Assembly: GCF_000733935.1 (NCBI RefSeq)
Contig: NZ_JPON01000001.1
Location: forward strand, 1,488,001-1,552,000
Length of the DNA stretch: 64,000 nucleotides
Reading direction: 5' to 3'
Source: Methylomarinum vadi
GTDB taxonomy: Bacteria; Pseudomonadota; Gammaproteobacteria; Methylococcales; Methylomonadaceae
The notes under the pieces were generated by a model. The model did no database searches, had not been told where the DNA came from, and saw nothing but the letters and a program-made list of their open reading frames with translations. The position numbers were made by a program, and so were the translations under genes. This document shows positions 51,767 to 61,612 of this stretch, one piece after another; within the stretch, counting starts at the first letter, position 1, and each line of letters starts with the position of its first letter.

Positions 51767-52468
51767 TTAATGCGCATGAACGAAAATGTCGCGATAGGAA
51801 ACGTACATCAATGTTGCCACCAGCATATAAAACAAAGGAGTCAGCAACGGCACCAGGCCCATGCCGACCAAGGCGCTCAACATCACGAAGGCGCCGAGCT
51901 TGTACATGACGGAGGTGTGCTGATTGAACGCCTGCCGGCCGCGCTCTCTGGCTTCGCTCCAACTATGATGTTCGAATACCATCAGCGGATAACTGAACCA
52001 GCTGCCGAAACTGCCCAGCATCAACAGCACGAACAGTAACGCGACAATGCCGGCCGAATACAACCACACGATCAACTCACGCAAGGTTTTTCCGGACAGA
52101 TTCTCAGGCGTCAGTTCCCAATGGAAGAAAAACTGCAGAATTTTTTCGCTCTCCCCGGCATGGATATTGGCCGCCACGCGAAAAACAAACCAACACAACG
52201 CGATGATAAGGGCCAGCGTCAACGCGGTCGGCAAATGCCGCTTGCCGACCGCGCGCATATCCACCGACTCGTCCCGATCGATCGCCGTGACGAGGCCGAT
52301 GCCAAGAAACAAACTAGTGACCGAAGCCACGATGGCCAAAAGCAGAGAAATACGCCCCAACCCCAACAACACGGCAAAAGCCAAGACCCAGCCCAGCCAC
52401 AGCACCGGTTTTTTATTGGCCAATGCAAATGCCTGCAGCAGCCAGCCGCTAAAGGTTATTTTCTTCAC
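51767..52468 (-). CDS. Integral membrane protein downstream of trpS
   Basis: The 233-residue protein has about five membrane helices (near 22-40, 42-60, 82-100, 133-155 and 190-222) and ends [12 protein letters not shown], a pattern seen in uncharacterised proteobacterial membrane proteins of the BPSS1780 type. Its ATG overlaps the trpS stop by 4 bp, so it is co-translated with trpS, but no functional tie is evident. Confidence 0.7.
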   Translation of the reverse strand: MKKITFSGWLLQAFALANKKPVLWLGWVLAFAVLLGLGRISLLLAIVASVTSLFLGIGLVTAIDRDESVDMRAVGKRHLPTALTLALIIALCWFVFRVAANIHAGESEKILQFFFHWELTPENLSGKTLRELIVWLYSAGIVALLFVLLMLGSFGSWFSYPLMVFEHHSWSEARERGRQAFNQHTSVMYKLGAFVMLSALVGMGLVPLLTPLFYMLVATLMYVSYRDIFVHAH

Positions 52469-53478
52469 AGCGTAATCTTGCTGATACCGACCGTTTCGCG
52501 CAGTGTTGCAATGAACGGCACGCTGATTTCGCGAGCTTTTTTCGCGCCCTCCTGCAATTGCTCTTCGATGTGCTCGGGCGCCTGCAACAAGGCCTCGTAA
52601 CGCTCGCGGGCCGGTGCGATTTCATCGTTGATTTTTTCGAACAAAATCTTCTTCATCTCGCCCCAGCCGATGCCTTCGGCATAACGCTGGCGAATTTCCT
52701 CGACCTCGTGTTGATTGGAGAACGCCTGATAAATCGCGAACAAAGTGCAACCGTTTGGGTCTTTCGGCTCTCCGGGCTCCAGGGAATTGGTTTTGATCTT
52801 GTTGATCAATTTACGCAGTTTCTTTTCAGTCTCGAACAGCGGAATGGTGTTATTGTAGCTTTTACTCATCTTACGGCCGTCCAGGCCCAGCAAGGTCGCG
52901 GCGTTGTCATCGACGACCGCTTCCGGCAGGACGAAATGTTCGCCATAAAGATGATTGAAACGGCCGGCAATGTCCCGCGCCATTTCGATGTGTTGGATCT
53001 GGTCCTTGCCGACCGGCACCTTGTGGGCATTGAACATTAAGATATCGGCCGCCATCAGAATCGGATAACTGAACAGCCCCATCGTGATACCTTTGTCCGG
53101 GTCGCCGCCGCCCGCTTCCTCGTTTTCCGCGACCGCGGCCTTATAAGCATGCGCCCGGTTCATCAGGCCTTTGGCGGTCACGCAAGTCAGCATCCAGGTC
53201 AATTCCAGAATTTCCGGCACGTCGGATTGGCGATAAAACACGGCGTTGGAGGTATCCAGGCCCAGCGCCAGCCAAGTCGCGGCGATTTCGCGGCTGGATT
53301 GCTTGACCCGCTCCGGTTCGTTGCATTTGATCAAGGCATGATAATCGGCCAGAAAATAAAATGGCCGCACATCGTCGTCTTTACTGGCGGCGATCGCCGG
53401 CCGGATAGCGCCTGCGTAATTGCCTAAATGAGGGGTTCCTGTAGTGGTGATGCCGGTAAGGACAATTGACTTGCTCAT
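52465..53478 (-). CDS. trpS: Tryptophanyl-tRNA synthetase
   Basis: The 337-residue class I synthetase has the HIGH-type motif as PHLGNY (about residue 16), tryptophan-pocket blocks ([20 protein letters not shown]) and the KMSKS loop ([10 protein letters not shown]). The length is normal. It heads a two-gene unit with the membrane protein that overlaps its stop. Confidence 0.97.
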   Translation of the reverse strand: MSKSIVLTGITTTGTPHLGNYAGAIRPAIAASKDDDVRPFYFLADYHALIKCNEPERVKQSSREIAATWLALGLDTSNAVFYRQSDVPEILELTWMLTCVTAKGLMNRAHAYKAAVAENEEAGGGDPDKGITMGLFSYPILMAADILMFNAHKVPVGKDQIQHIEMARDIAGRFNHLYGEHFVLPEAVVDDNAATLLGLDGRKMSKSYNNTIPLFETEKKLRKLINKIKTNSLEPGEPKDPNGCTLFAIYQAFSNQHEVEEIRQRYAEGIGWGEMKKILFEKINDEIAPARERYEALLQAPEHIEEQLQEGAKKAREISVPFIATLRETVGISKITL

Positions 53479-53744
53479 TTAACTTTTCCTGATTGTTGCA
53501 AGAACCGATTCAATACGCGTTATAGTCGTCTCGACGCCAAACCGGTTCCCAGTATGTTCATTAAAATCTGAGAAATATTACACAAATCGCTAGTAATAGC
53601 CAGCATTTCACGGCCTATCTTATTATTGCAACGCAATAAATTGCCAACTTACATTTGCCCAACTATTTAGGCGCTTTTTATAGTAAACTCTGCACATAAT
53701 GAATTTTAGCTAGTTCAATAAAGGCATAATGCCAGGGGAAACAG

Positions 53745-54044
53745 ATGCTGGAATATGATGAAAAACGCAATTATATCCGGATGGAAGTTGACTGTGACAT
53801 CACCTATAAACCGGCCGGTTCCGATGAAGTCCATACGGGCCGCTGCACATCCATCAGTGGCGCCGGGTTATCGTTTGTCTCCGATACGCCCTTCAATCCC
53901 GGTGTCGCATTGGAAGTCTGCATCAGTCCGAAAAGCAATGTGACCCCGCCGATGACGGCCTACATCGAAGTCGTGCGTTGCACGGAAAACGAACACGACG
54001 GCTACGACATCGCCGCCACTATTGAAAGCATTAAGGGGAACTGA
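53745..54044 (+). CDS. Small PilZ-domain protein
   Basis: The 99-residue single-domain protein has RNYIR (residues 8-12, RxxxR) and SISGAG in place of the usual [D/N]xSxxG, so the second c-di-GMP motif has Ser at its first position. It may bind c-di-GMP weakly or act as an adaptor. It precedes queD by 44 bp. Together with PilZ-bearing BcsA it points to c-di-GMP signalling in this organism. Confidence 0.85.
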   Translation: MLEYDEKRNYIRMEVDCDITYKPAGSDEVHTGRCTSISGAGLSFVSDTPFNPGVALEVCISPKSNVTPPMTAYIEVVRCTENEHDGYDIAATIESIKGN

Positions 54045-54088
54045 ACGGTATTCCCCGGTCTTGCGGCTTATGGGGACACGTATTAATT

Positions 54089-54493
54089 ATGTATATCATC
54101 ACCAAAGAAGTTTATTTTTGTTACGGCCACCGATTAATGAACCACCCCGGCAAATGCCGGAACCTGCATGGACACAGCGTCAAGGCATCCATATCCATCA
54201 AACAGGAGCAACTGAACGAGCAAGCCATGGTTTGTGATTTCTCCGACATTAAAGAAAGCGTGGAAAGATATATCGATGCGCACCTGGATCACAATTTCCT
54301 GTTGCACAAGGACGATCCCATCATTCCGGCATTGATCGCCAATAACGAACGCTTCATGACCCTGGACGAACATCCAACCGCCGAAGTGTTGAGCAAGATG
54401 ATTTATCGACATTTGCAGGCCGAAGGTTACGATGTCGATCAAGTGGCGTTGTGGGAAACGGCCAGCGCCAGCGCTTGTTACCGGGAAAACTAA
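54089..54493 (+). CDS. queD: 6-carboxytetrahydropterin synthase-like protein QueD
   Basis: The 134-residue PTPS-family enzyme has zinc-ligand His residues in CYGHRL and NLHGHS, the DFSDIKESV block, LDHNFLL, and a C-terminal WETASASACY matching the catalytic Glu region. It most likely makes 6-carboxy-tetrahydropterin for queuosine. Other queuosine genes are not nearby. yqiB follows with a 1-bp gap. Confidence 0.9.
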   Translation: MYIITKEVYFCYGHRLMNHPGKCRNLHGHSVKASISIKQEQLNEQAMVCDFSDIKESVERYIDAHLDHNFLLHKDDPIIPALIANNERFMTLDEHPTAEVLSKMIYRHLQAEGYDVDQVALWETASASACYREN

Positions 54494-54494
54494 G

Positions 54495-54947
54495 ATGAGT
54501 CTGGTACACCCTGTCAATACCTCGCTATGCCTGGAAAAGCTATGCGAATCCAATTTTCAAAAGCTGTTCCGCTTGATTCCCGACTTGGAAAATTTTCGCC
54601 ATCGGGCGATAGGCTATACCGAACACAAGCCGGCGTTGTATTTGAAAGTACTGGAACGCAGCGCCTACACCATGACCATCGAACTAAGCCATTGTTTCAA
54701 CCAGCAATTGGTGGAATTCATGGAGCCGGCGGTCAAAATCCGCCTCTATCTCGACGCGCAATTAGCCGAAGTCTTGAGAGACCATGCCCGCCACGACGTC
54801 TCCAAGGTTTATCGCTGCCCCTCGCAAAGCGTCGAAATCAGGGACTATAAATGGCGCTTGAATTATTTTTTGCAAAAATGGCTGGACCACTGCCTGAAAA
54901 CCGATTATGACTTTAACGAAGCCAACGAGGCGTTGGCTTACGCTTAG
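54495..54947 (+). CDS. yqiB: DUF1249 family protein YqiB
   Basis: The 150-residue protein aligns with YqiB of E. coli: LCESNFQKLFRLIPDLENF, VKIRLYLDAQLAEV and the C-terminal INQFL/WLDYC-type region (LNYFLQKWLDHCL). Its function is unknown. The ATG at 54495 lies 1 bp after the queD stop, so it is coupled to queD; a longer start inside queD is not needed. Confidence 0.88.
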   Translation: MSLVHPVNTSLCLEKLCESNFQKLFRLIPDLENFRHRAIGYTEHKPALYLKVLERSAYTMTIELSHCFNQQLVEFMEPAVKIRLYLDAQLAEVLRDHARHDVSKVYRCPSQSVEIRDYKWRLNYFLQKWLDHCLKTDYDFNEANEALAYA

Positions 54948-55072
54948 CGGAAACACGCTGCCGCATAGATTGACGAAGCGCGAGCTTGTCCAACATGATC
55001 AAGTCATACAGGTCGATGCCTCGATTGGTTTATATAAACAGCCTTTGCCTACGTACCGCCGAACTTGTGCAT

Positions 55073-58000
55073 CTACCTGGGCATGCCTTCGATGACCAAG
55101 CGATCTTCAATCGTATAGACAGGTTGTTTTTCTTCCCCTTCTTTGAAAAGCGCGGTTTCGGACAATCTCTGAAACTTCCAAGCACTCTGTGCGCTTTGCT
55201 GCACCGATTCGCTCAGTGCGATGGCCTTGCCGGCGTTACGTCCCAATGCCTGTAATTGAGAAGCCTGATTGATGGTTTCGCCCAGAATTGTATAGTCCAT
55301 TTTGACCGATGAGCCAATATTGCCTTCGATCACCGCGCCTGCGGCAAGTCCGAAGCCGCCATAGACGGAGTGATACAGCGGGTTGTCCTGGTCGCGCAAC
55401 GCCTTCAGACCGCGCAAGGCGTCGAGGCAGGACGAAATCGCCGCATCCGCCTGGTTGAACGGAAAATAGGCGATCAGGCTGGTACCCACATATTCGGCCA
55501 CTTGTCCGCCGTGCTCGATAATACAGCTTGAGCAGGTTTCCAAATAACTGTTGATGATTTCGGCAATCTCTTCGGCGGAAAAGCGATCCGACAAGGCGGA
55601 AAAGCCCAGCATGTTCCCAAACAATACCAGTTTTTCGGTGCATTTTACCGGCACGGTCAAGGGGTTCGTGCCCTCGGTAAGCAGTTTGAGCACGGCGGGC
55701 TGAGTATAGCGCCCGATGATATGGTGAGATTGGGCGATATTGCGCAGCATCATCCGTATTGCTTGCAGCAAGACGCCGCTTTCTTCATTAAGACACACCG
55801 TGCGCATGCCCCAATCGCTGAACAGTCGTTGTTCGAGCCCATACTCCGCGCTGAGAATCGTCAAGTCCCTGTGACGGGTATCGGAGCGGATTTTTTCCAG
55901 CAACGTATCCACGACGGAGGGCTGGCCTTCGAGGATTTGAAAGAAATATTCGTGAACCGAAATCAGTACCCCGGTTAAGCCCAGTTTTTGATTGTTCAGA
56001 CTGGATTTACGCCCCAGTTCAACGATCTCTTCATCGCTGAACGCGGCATGCATCGTGCTGACGTACATAATGCGCTTGAGTCCCTGCTCTCGCCCACCGC
56101 CGGCGGAGCGATCCTGTGTCGCCAGGTGCTGAAGCGCCTTGCTCAAAAGCCCTGAGCCCTTGGTCAACACCTTGAAATCGTTTTGCGACAACACGGTCAA
56201 TTCGCAGCCGGAAATGCAGCGTACGGTTTCCGCCCGCCGATTGAGATAAGTCTGGGTAATTTCGCCGAAATAATCGCCCGGCCCCAGTTCGGCCACCTTG
56301 CGCTCATCCTTTATGACTTCCAGCCGACCGGATTCCACCACATAGGCCATTTCGGCCTCGTCGCCTTGATGGAATATTTCGTCGCCTTGTTCAAAGCGTA
56401 TCTTTTGCAGGCGGGCCATCGGCGCTGGCGTAAGCACCGCAATATCGCTGCGAAAGGGGATCACCAAGGCCCAATCGATCATGATGCGCAGGTTTTTTTC
56501 CAATCCGGGCATGGCCAGAAGTTGGCTGAGTCTAGACAAAAACCAGGCGATTCTGCCTCTGAAGGTAAAGGCTTTCACATCACAGAACGAATTGAAGCCG
56601 ATGCTGTAAGGTTTGATCAATCTATTGCGGCGCTGATAAGGACGGGGATTGAAGCCTTGCGTTTTAGCCCAGGCGTTATAGCCTGCGGCGGCCCCCAAGG
56701 CCTCCCAGTCGGCGGCAGAGATGAAGGGATGTTCGTCGCCTTGAAGTTTCGGAGCAGCATGCCAAATGTGCGGATGAGCTTCGAGGCTCAAGTCGTCGTC
56801 GACGGCGAAAGGCCTAACTAAGGCGGCGGCTCCCTGCAAGCGCACGACCGGCATACTGAAACAGGCGTTGATCAACAGTCCGGCTGCACGGCGTTTTCCG
56901 CCGGCCATGATGATTTCCTGCTCGGCAACGGCGTTGATTTTTTCCGCCTTGTGCAGAGTGACACCGGCTTTCTCCAGACAGCCATCGCGCACGGACATGT
57001 GTTCCTGTTCGAAATCGGCATAAACGTATTCCGGGTCTTCGTAAAGATGAACCTGCCAATTTGAATCACGCAGTACCGGATAGGACGGCGCCATGGCGCG
57101 CAGCATTTGACAAATCTCCGCTGAGACGCTGCAAGCCAATTCGCCCGACCCAATGATGGCAATGCTCAAAAAACGCGCCCGTTCGTCGGCGTCTTCGGTG
57201 AATTCCGCCTGCTCGATCAGTTCCAGCAGACACTTCCGGAGGTGTAAGGCATCGCCCACCGAGTCGATCGGATACGCATGTGATAACATCCCCGGAATCG
57301 AGGTCGTGTTCGGTTTTGCCGTTTGCGCGAGCACCAACTCGCTATATCCCAACATAATTCGTTCGCCGCTCGGACGCCGGGCCAACACCTGTCGGTTGTT
57401 GTCGTCGATCGAATCCAGGCGTCCGACGATGACGTTGACCCGAGGAATGACCCGCCGGATCGGATTGACCACGTTGCCGGGTTGCACCGTTCCGCCGATG
57501 ACTTCCGGCAACAACGGCTTAAGCACGAAATTCGAATTGTCGTGCAGCAAGGTAATGTTGACATTCGAGTAGGCCCCGATCAGTCGCTCTATTTTCATCG
57601 CGGCATGCAGCGCGGCAAACCCTCCGCCAACGATGACGATTTCGGCCGCTTGGTCCCTGGCCTCCGGCTTGCGCCAATGGCCTGCGGAATTGATGAAGCT
57701 GGACAGCATGACGCCATAGAATAAAATATGCGCGGTCAGGGTTTCAGGCAGCAAGGAGGCGAAAAATAAAAACGCCCCCAACATAAACAACGATAAGGGG
57801 CGCAGCAGAATGCCCGCAATCATCAATAAGCCGGCGGATACTTCGACCAAGGCCATAAACAACGAAAAGCCTTCAGGCGCTGAAGACAGTATCGGAACTT
57901 GGTAAAGTTTGATGATGGCCACCGATAGATTGGGCTGCATGATCTTGAAGGCAATCCCCAAGTAAAGCATCGTTAAACCTGTCAAAACCCGCATGATGAA

Positions 58001-58714
58001 TTGCGCCCTGGCTCTGGGCTGGGCCGCGAGCCACGACTGAATGCCGAGCAGAGGAGCCGGCGTGGGGAGAGGGAGATAATGTCTTCCCGGGCCTTGCATC
58101 AGCAAGTAAATCGAAGTGCCGAGCAATGCCCCGCCGTAGGCTAGGAAATCCAGGCCGAATAGCATGCCGGCCAACAAGCCCAAAGCCATCAGCACTACCG
58201 CGCAAAAGCGAACGTAAACGCCGAACAGAATCGCCAATCCTAGCAGGAATTCCAGCCAACGTAACCATGCCCAACCCGACCCCAATAGCCGTATTTCGAG
58301 GTCGGGAACGAATAAGGTCGGCGAAGTAAACGGTTCCACGCCGGTGCGCGGTTCGACGCCAAAGGCCGAGGATATCAGCATCCAAGCCAAACAGACCCGA
58401 AGGATCCGAGGTACATGTTCGCCGTACGAAGCGAGTCGAGCCTGGAGATCCGGAAACAATTCGCGAGCGCCAGTGAACCCCAGCCTTATCCATCCGAAGA
58501 TGAATAACAGAAACATCGCGACCATCGTAACATTTCCAAACGAGAGCTCGGTATAAAACGACGGTTTTGGCAATGCGTTCCACTGTGCGATTTGTTCCGG
58601 CGTCAAAACCCAGCGTTCATGCGCTCCGCAATCCGGGACAAACAATACCGAGAAGACGAATGCCAGAGAGAAAAAAGATACTGAATTTGCGAACAGGGCT
58701 TTTGTTTTTTTCAT
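55073..58714 (-). CDS. Multidomain photosensor: DoxX-like membrane + NDH-2-like + cNMP-binding + BLUF + cyclase-like
   Basis: The 1213-residue protein has a signal peptide (1-31), a membrane region with about nine helices (60-345; DoxX-like RVLTGLTMLYLGIAFK at 242-257), an NDH-2-like domain (357-700; VIVGGGFAALHA and IAIIGSGELACS), a cNMP-binding domain (768-862; GPGDYFGEI), a BLUF domain (879-975; Tyr884, Asn907/908, Gln926, Trp968, Met970 all present) and a class III cyclase-like domain (1025-1205). In the last, metal-site Asp residues are Asn1034 and Thr1078 and the catalytic Arg is Gln1153, so cyclase activity is unlikely. The FAD-closing GD of the NDH-2 part is AP (HIWHAAP). The ATG at 58714 has AAGGGG upstream. 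I know no described protein with this full order. Confidence 0.85.
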   Translation of the reverse strand: MKKTKALFANSVSFFSLAFVFSVLFVPDCGAHERWVLTPEQIAQWNALPKPSFYTELSFGNVTMVAMFLLFIFGWIRLGFTGARELFPDLQARLASYGEHVPRILRVCLAWMLISSAFGVEPRTGVEPFTSPTLFVPDLEIRLLGSGWAWLRWLEFLLGLAILFGVYVRFCAVVLMALGLLAGMLFGLDFLAYGGALLGTSIYLLMQGPGRHYLPLPTPAPLLGIQSWLAAQPRARAQFIMRVLTGLTMLYLGIAFKIMQPNLSVAIIKLYQVPILSSAPEGFSLFMALVEVSAGLLMIAGILLRPLSLFMLGAFLFFASLLPETLTAHILFYGVMLSSFINSAGHWRKPEARDQAAEIVIVGGGFAALHAAMKIERLIGAYSNVNITLLHDNSNFVLKPLLPEVIGGTVQPGNVVNPIRRVIPRVNVIVGRLDSIDDNNRQVLARRPSGERIMLGYSELVLAQTAKPNTTSIPGMLSHAYPIDSVGDALHLRKCLLELIEQAEFTEDADERARFLSIAIIGSGELACSVSAEICQMLRAMAPSYPVLRDSNWQVHLYEDPEYVYADFEQEHMSVRDGCLEKAGVTLHKAEKINAVAEQEIIMAGGKRRAAGLLINACFSMPVVRLQGAAALVRPFAVDDDLSLEAHPHIWHAAPKLQGDEHPFISAADWEALGAAAGYNAWAKTQGFNPRPYQRRNRLIKPYSIGFNSFCDVKAFTFRGRIAWFLSRLSQLLAMPGLEKNLRIMIDWALVIPFRSDIAVLTPAPMARLQKIRFEQGDEIFHQGDEAEMAYVVESGRLEVIKDERKVAELGPGDYFGEITQTYLNRRAETVRCISGCELTVLSQNDFKVLTKGSGLLSKALQHLATQDRSAGGGREQGLKRIMYVSTMHAAFSDEEIVELGRKSSLNNQKLGLTGVLISVHEYFFQILEGQPSVVDTLLEKIRSDTRHRDLTILSAEYGLEQRLFSDWGMRTVCLNEESGVLLQAIRMMLRNIAQSHHIIGRYTQPAVLKLLTEGTNPLTVPVKCTEKLVLFGNMLGFSALSDRFSAEEIAEIINSYLETCSSCIIEHGGQVAEYVGTSLIAYFPFNQADAAISSCLDALRGLKALRDQDNPLYHSVYGGFGLAAGAVIEGNIGSSVKMDYTILGETINQASQLQALGRNAGKAIALSESVQQSAQSAWKFQRLSETALFKEGEEKQPVYTIEDRLVIEGMPR

Positions 58715-59038
58715 AATTATTACCCCTTGTTGAACTGAGATATCGCGCTGGCAAGGAATATGCGCCAAGTGATGGAGATGTCTGCACTGGTTCTTTGCCA
58801 GGAGCGCTCTAGACGCCATTGCTCTATCACGCCCGCCATCTTGATCTTCCGATCAAAATTTGAAACCAAACCGTCTTGACAAGCATCCCAAATGGAAACA
58901 GATTGTTAACTATATTTACCGCATTATGCGAAAATAACAAACAATTAATTTTAGGCAAGCTGTCGTGAGTCGATTGCTTATAAGGCTTTATTGCTATTGG
59001 GTATTCACAATGCCCCATTAATTTAGGAATGAGAGTCG
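58715..59038. promoter_or_regulatory. 324-bp divergent region between the BLUF protein and an NDH-2-like gene
   Basis: No gene is seen, although the minus frame stays open upstream of 58714. Both promoters must lie here. The stretch 58860-58990 is AT-rich. No specific operator could be recognised. Confidence 0.4.
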
Positions 59039-60190
59039 ATGTCTGGCCGACACAGCAAACATCACAATACCTTAAAGCTGGTCATTATCGGTGGCGGCTA
59101 TGCCGGTTTATCGGCATTGATCTCGCTGAGACACCGAGCCCCCGATGCCGAGATCACGTTGATAGACCCTCGCCCTTATCATTTACTGATAACCCGTCTG
59201 CATGAAACGGTGCGCCGGCCGCTGAAAGAAATTCAAATACCTTTTACAAAACTGGCCCGACGCTTTAATTTTATTCATGTTCAACAACCGGTCAGGTTCG
59301 ACGAGGAGCAACTGCTAACCTGGAATTTACAGAAATGCATTCAACTCGACGAACAATCATTACCGTTCGATTACCTGTTGATATCCGTTGGCACTCAACC
59401 CAACTCATCTATTACGGCGGACGGTGTATATGATCTCGACACATTGAGCCGGCATTGCCTGGCAACCGAGCTCGACAAGCTGTTAAGCGCTACCGGTCAA
59501 TCAGAAAAAACCATCAATGTCATCGGCGCCGGCCCCTCCGGCATCCAGTTTTCCTTCGAATTGGCCTCTAGGCTCGCCGGCAGTCATGCCGATTATCATG
59601 TTAATCTGATAGATGGTGGTGACAGGTTACTTCCCCTTTTTCCAGCGGCCATCGGGCGGTATGTCAAAAAACGCCTAGACCAAAAGGGAATTACCTTATT
59701 GCAAAGCCAATTTTACCGGGGCCAGCTTGATCGAGAATTGCACCTTGAACATGCCCATAGTGGCGAGAAATCGATCCTGACCTCGGATCTGACCCTACTG
59801 CTGCTCGGAAAAACGCCGAGACTATTGTTACACGCCAATAGTTCCGGTCAGGTCCTTGTCGGCGAGAAACGTCTGAACCATATTTTCACGGCCGGAGACT
59901 GTTCATATTATGACAAAATGGGCTCGAATCTGCTGACTTCGCAAGCAGCGATCCGCAAAGGAAAGGCCGCCGCCAACAACATCCTGCTTAAGGCCGGCAT
60001 CTTGTTTTTTTGCCTACCCTATATGCATCGAGATCTTGGCTATCTATTGAGCTTGGGCCCCGAAGATGGGGTCGGCTGGCTGGTCAGCAAAAACAACATT
60101 ATCAGCGGCTTACCCGCCTATTTGGCCAAACAAGCCTCCGAAGCGCAGTATGATCTATTTTTGTCGGGTATAGACAGTTATCTAATCTGA
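59039..60190 (+). CDS. NDH-2-like NAD(P)H/FAD oxidoreductase
   Basis: The 383-residue flavoprotein has an N-terminal FAD site VIIGGGYAGLSAL, a second dinucleotide site VIGAGPSGIQFSFEL and the FAD-closing IFTAGDCS, so unlike the related domain in the divergent gene it looks intact. The C-terminus lacks a clear amphipathic membrane anchor but has a hydrophobic stretch (ILFFCLPYMH). It could oxidise NAD(P)H with a quinone or another acceptor. The start is the ATG at 59039 with AGGA about 10 bp upstream. It converges with the oxidase gene on the minus strand. Confidence 0.82.
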   Translation: MSGRHSKHHNTLKLVIIGGGYAGLSALISLRHRAPDAEITLIDPRPYHLLITRLHETVRRPLKEIQIPFTKLARRFNFIHVQQPVRFDEEQLLTWNLQKCIQLDEQSLPFDYLLISVGTQPNSSITADGVYDLDTLSRHCLATELDKLLSATGQSEKTINVIGAGPSGIQFSFELASRLAGSHADYHVNLIDGGDRLLPLFPAAIGRYVKKRLDQKGITLLQSQFYRGQLDRELHLEHAHSGEKSILTSDLTLLLLGKTPRLLLHANSSGQVLVGEKRLNHIFTAGDCSYYDKMGSNLLTSQAAIRKGKAAANNILLKAGILFFCLPYMHRDLGYLLSLGPEDGVGWLVSKNNIISGLPAYLAKQASEAQYDLFLSGIDSYLI

Positions 60191-60284
60191 ATCTTTTTTG
60201 GGCGCCTTGACACTTCAAATCGAAAGCGACCAATATGTTCGTCGATTCGTCAGACAGCGAAAAAACGAACGTCTGGATCACTTG

Positions 60285-61547
60285 TTATAAAGCTTGTGCG
60301 TCTTGCTCAGTACCCTGCCAAAAATCACTGATTGGTTTTTTGCTGAAACGCTCAATCGAAAATTCGGTGATATCGATATCTTCTTTTACTTTCCCTGTTC
60401 CTGTAATGAGTCTGGCGATTATTTCTCCGAATATAGGCGCGTATTTTAACGACTGCCCCGCCCCTAAACAGTGATAAAGATTGGTCGATCGATGATCGGG
60501 GCCCAGAATAAATTTAAGATCCGGCGTGATATCAAAAAACGATCTATAGCCACCCGCATAAACGGGTCGACCTATGTTGGGAAAACGTTGTTGTACTTTT
60601 AGCAGATAATCTTCCAGTTGCTGATAATTCACGTTGAAACTCGAAGCGTCGTATATAACATTGGCACCTTCCGGGTTCATCAGCGCACGACTGAATGAAC
60701 TGGCTATATCCTTTGGGCTACGGCTTCTGGGCTGATGCATATGCAAGATACTTCCCCGCCAACGTCTAAAATACGCCCGGTTAACAAAATCGGCAATAAT
60801 CGGCAGTGTGACCGGGATGTCTTGCGTACTGAGCAAAAAATTTGCCGCATAAACCGGTTCTAAAGCGACCGGGATTTCAATGTCCATACCGGCAAACAAT
60901 TCGGCACTCCATGCGCCGGTCGCATTAACGATATTTTGACAGCGGATCTCTCCTTGATTGGTCTTGATCGCTTCGATGTTATGGCGACTATCGCAACTGA
61001 AATCAACCACTTCGCAATGTTCTATCACATCAATCTTATTGCGCCGTGCCGCGCTTTGAATGGCATTTAGAATCTGCGACGAATCCAGCTGTAATACCTC
61101 AGGTTCATAATAATAATTTTCTTCGGGGACAATTTTAATGGCTTTGCCGCAGAGTTTCTCGACTTCCAAATGCGACAACATTCTAAAATCAATGTCTTCG
61201 GCCGCCATCGCATTTTCAAGAGCCGACCATTTCTGCGAGCTTTGCCTTCCTTGGTTCGCGGCAATCCAAATTGCACCGGATTGTTCAAACGGCATATCGA
61301 TCCCCCAAAGGGGTTTAAGTTTTTTCCAATATGCAGTTGCCTGCTTAGCCATTCTGGCCGCCATCGGCGAGGCATTGGCTGATCGCACAATGGCGCTATG
61401 CCGAGAGCTTAAACCGGCTCCCAGGACCTTTTTTTCAACGATGGCGACTTGTCCGGCCTTTTTGCCCAATCTTTTCTGAATTGAGAAGGCACAAGCGCAA
61501 CCCAGACACCCTCCACCGATGACGACAGTATGGTAGTTCATGCTCAT
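60285..61547 (-). CDS. FAD-dependent amine/amino-acid oxidase-like protein (DAO family)
   Basis: The 420-residue protein has the N-terminal FAD site VVIGGGCLGCACAFSI, the SSRHSAIVRS segment seen in sarcosine or glycine oxidase-like enzymes, NATGAWSAELF, and the C-terminal FAD-contact region HCLGAGQSLKYAP. It probably oxidises a secondary amine or amino acid; the substrate is unknown. It lies 65 bp downstream of the SDR gene on the same strand, so the two likely form an operon. Confidence 0.85.
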   Translation of the reverse strand: MSMNYHTVVIGGGCLGCACAFSIQKRLGKKAGQVAIVEKKVLGAGLSSRHSAIVRSANASPMAARMAKQATAYWKKLKPLWGIDMPFEQSGAIWIAANQGRQSSQKWSALENAMAAEDIDFRMLSHLEVEKLCGKAIKIVPEENYYYEPEVLQLDSSQILNAIQSAARRNKIDVIEHCEVVDFSCDSRHNIEAIKTNQGEIRCQNIVNATGAWSAELFAGMDIEIPVALEPVYAANFLLSTQDIPVTLPIIADFVNRAYFRRWRGSILHMHQPRSRSPKDIASSFSRALMNPEGANVIYDASSFNVNYQQLEDYLLKVQQRFPNIGRPVYAGGYRSFFDITPDLKFILGPDHRSTNLYHCLGAGQSLKYAPIFGEIIARLITGTGKVKEDIDITEFSIERFSKKPISDFWQGTEQDAQAL

Positions 61548-61612
61548 AGTCTCTATCCTCCGGCAACATTAACGAAACCTAGCCCGAATAACTCGCAAAG
61601 GGGGTGACAGCA

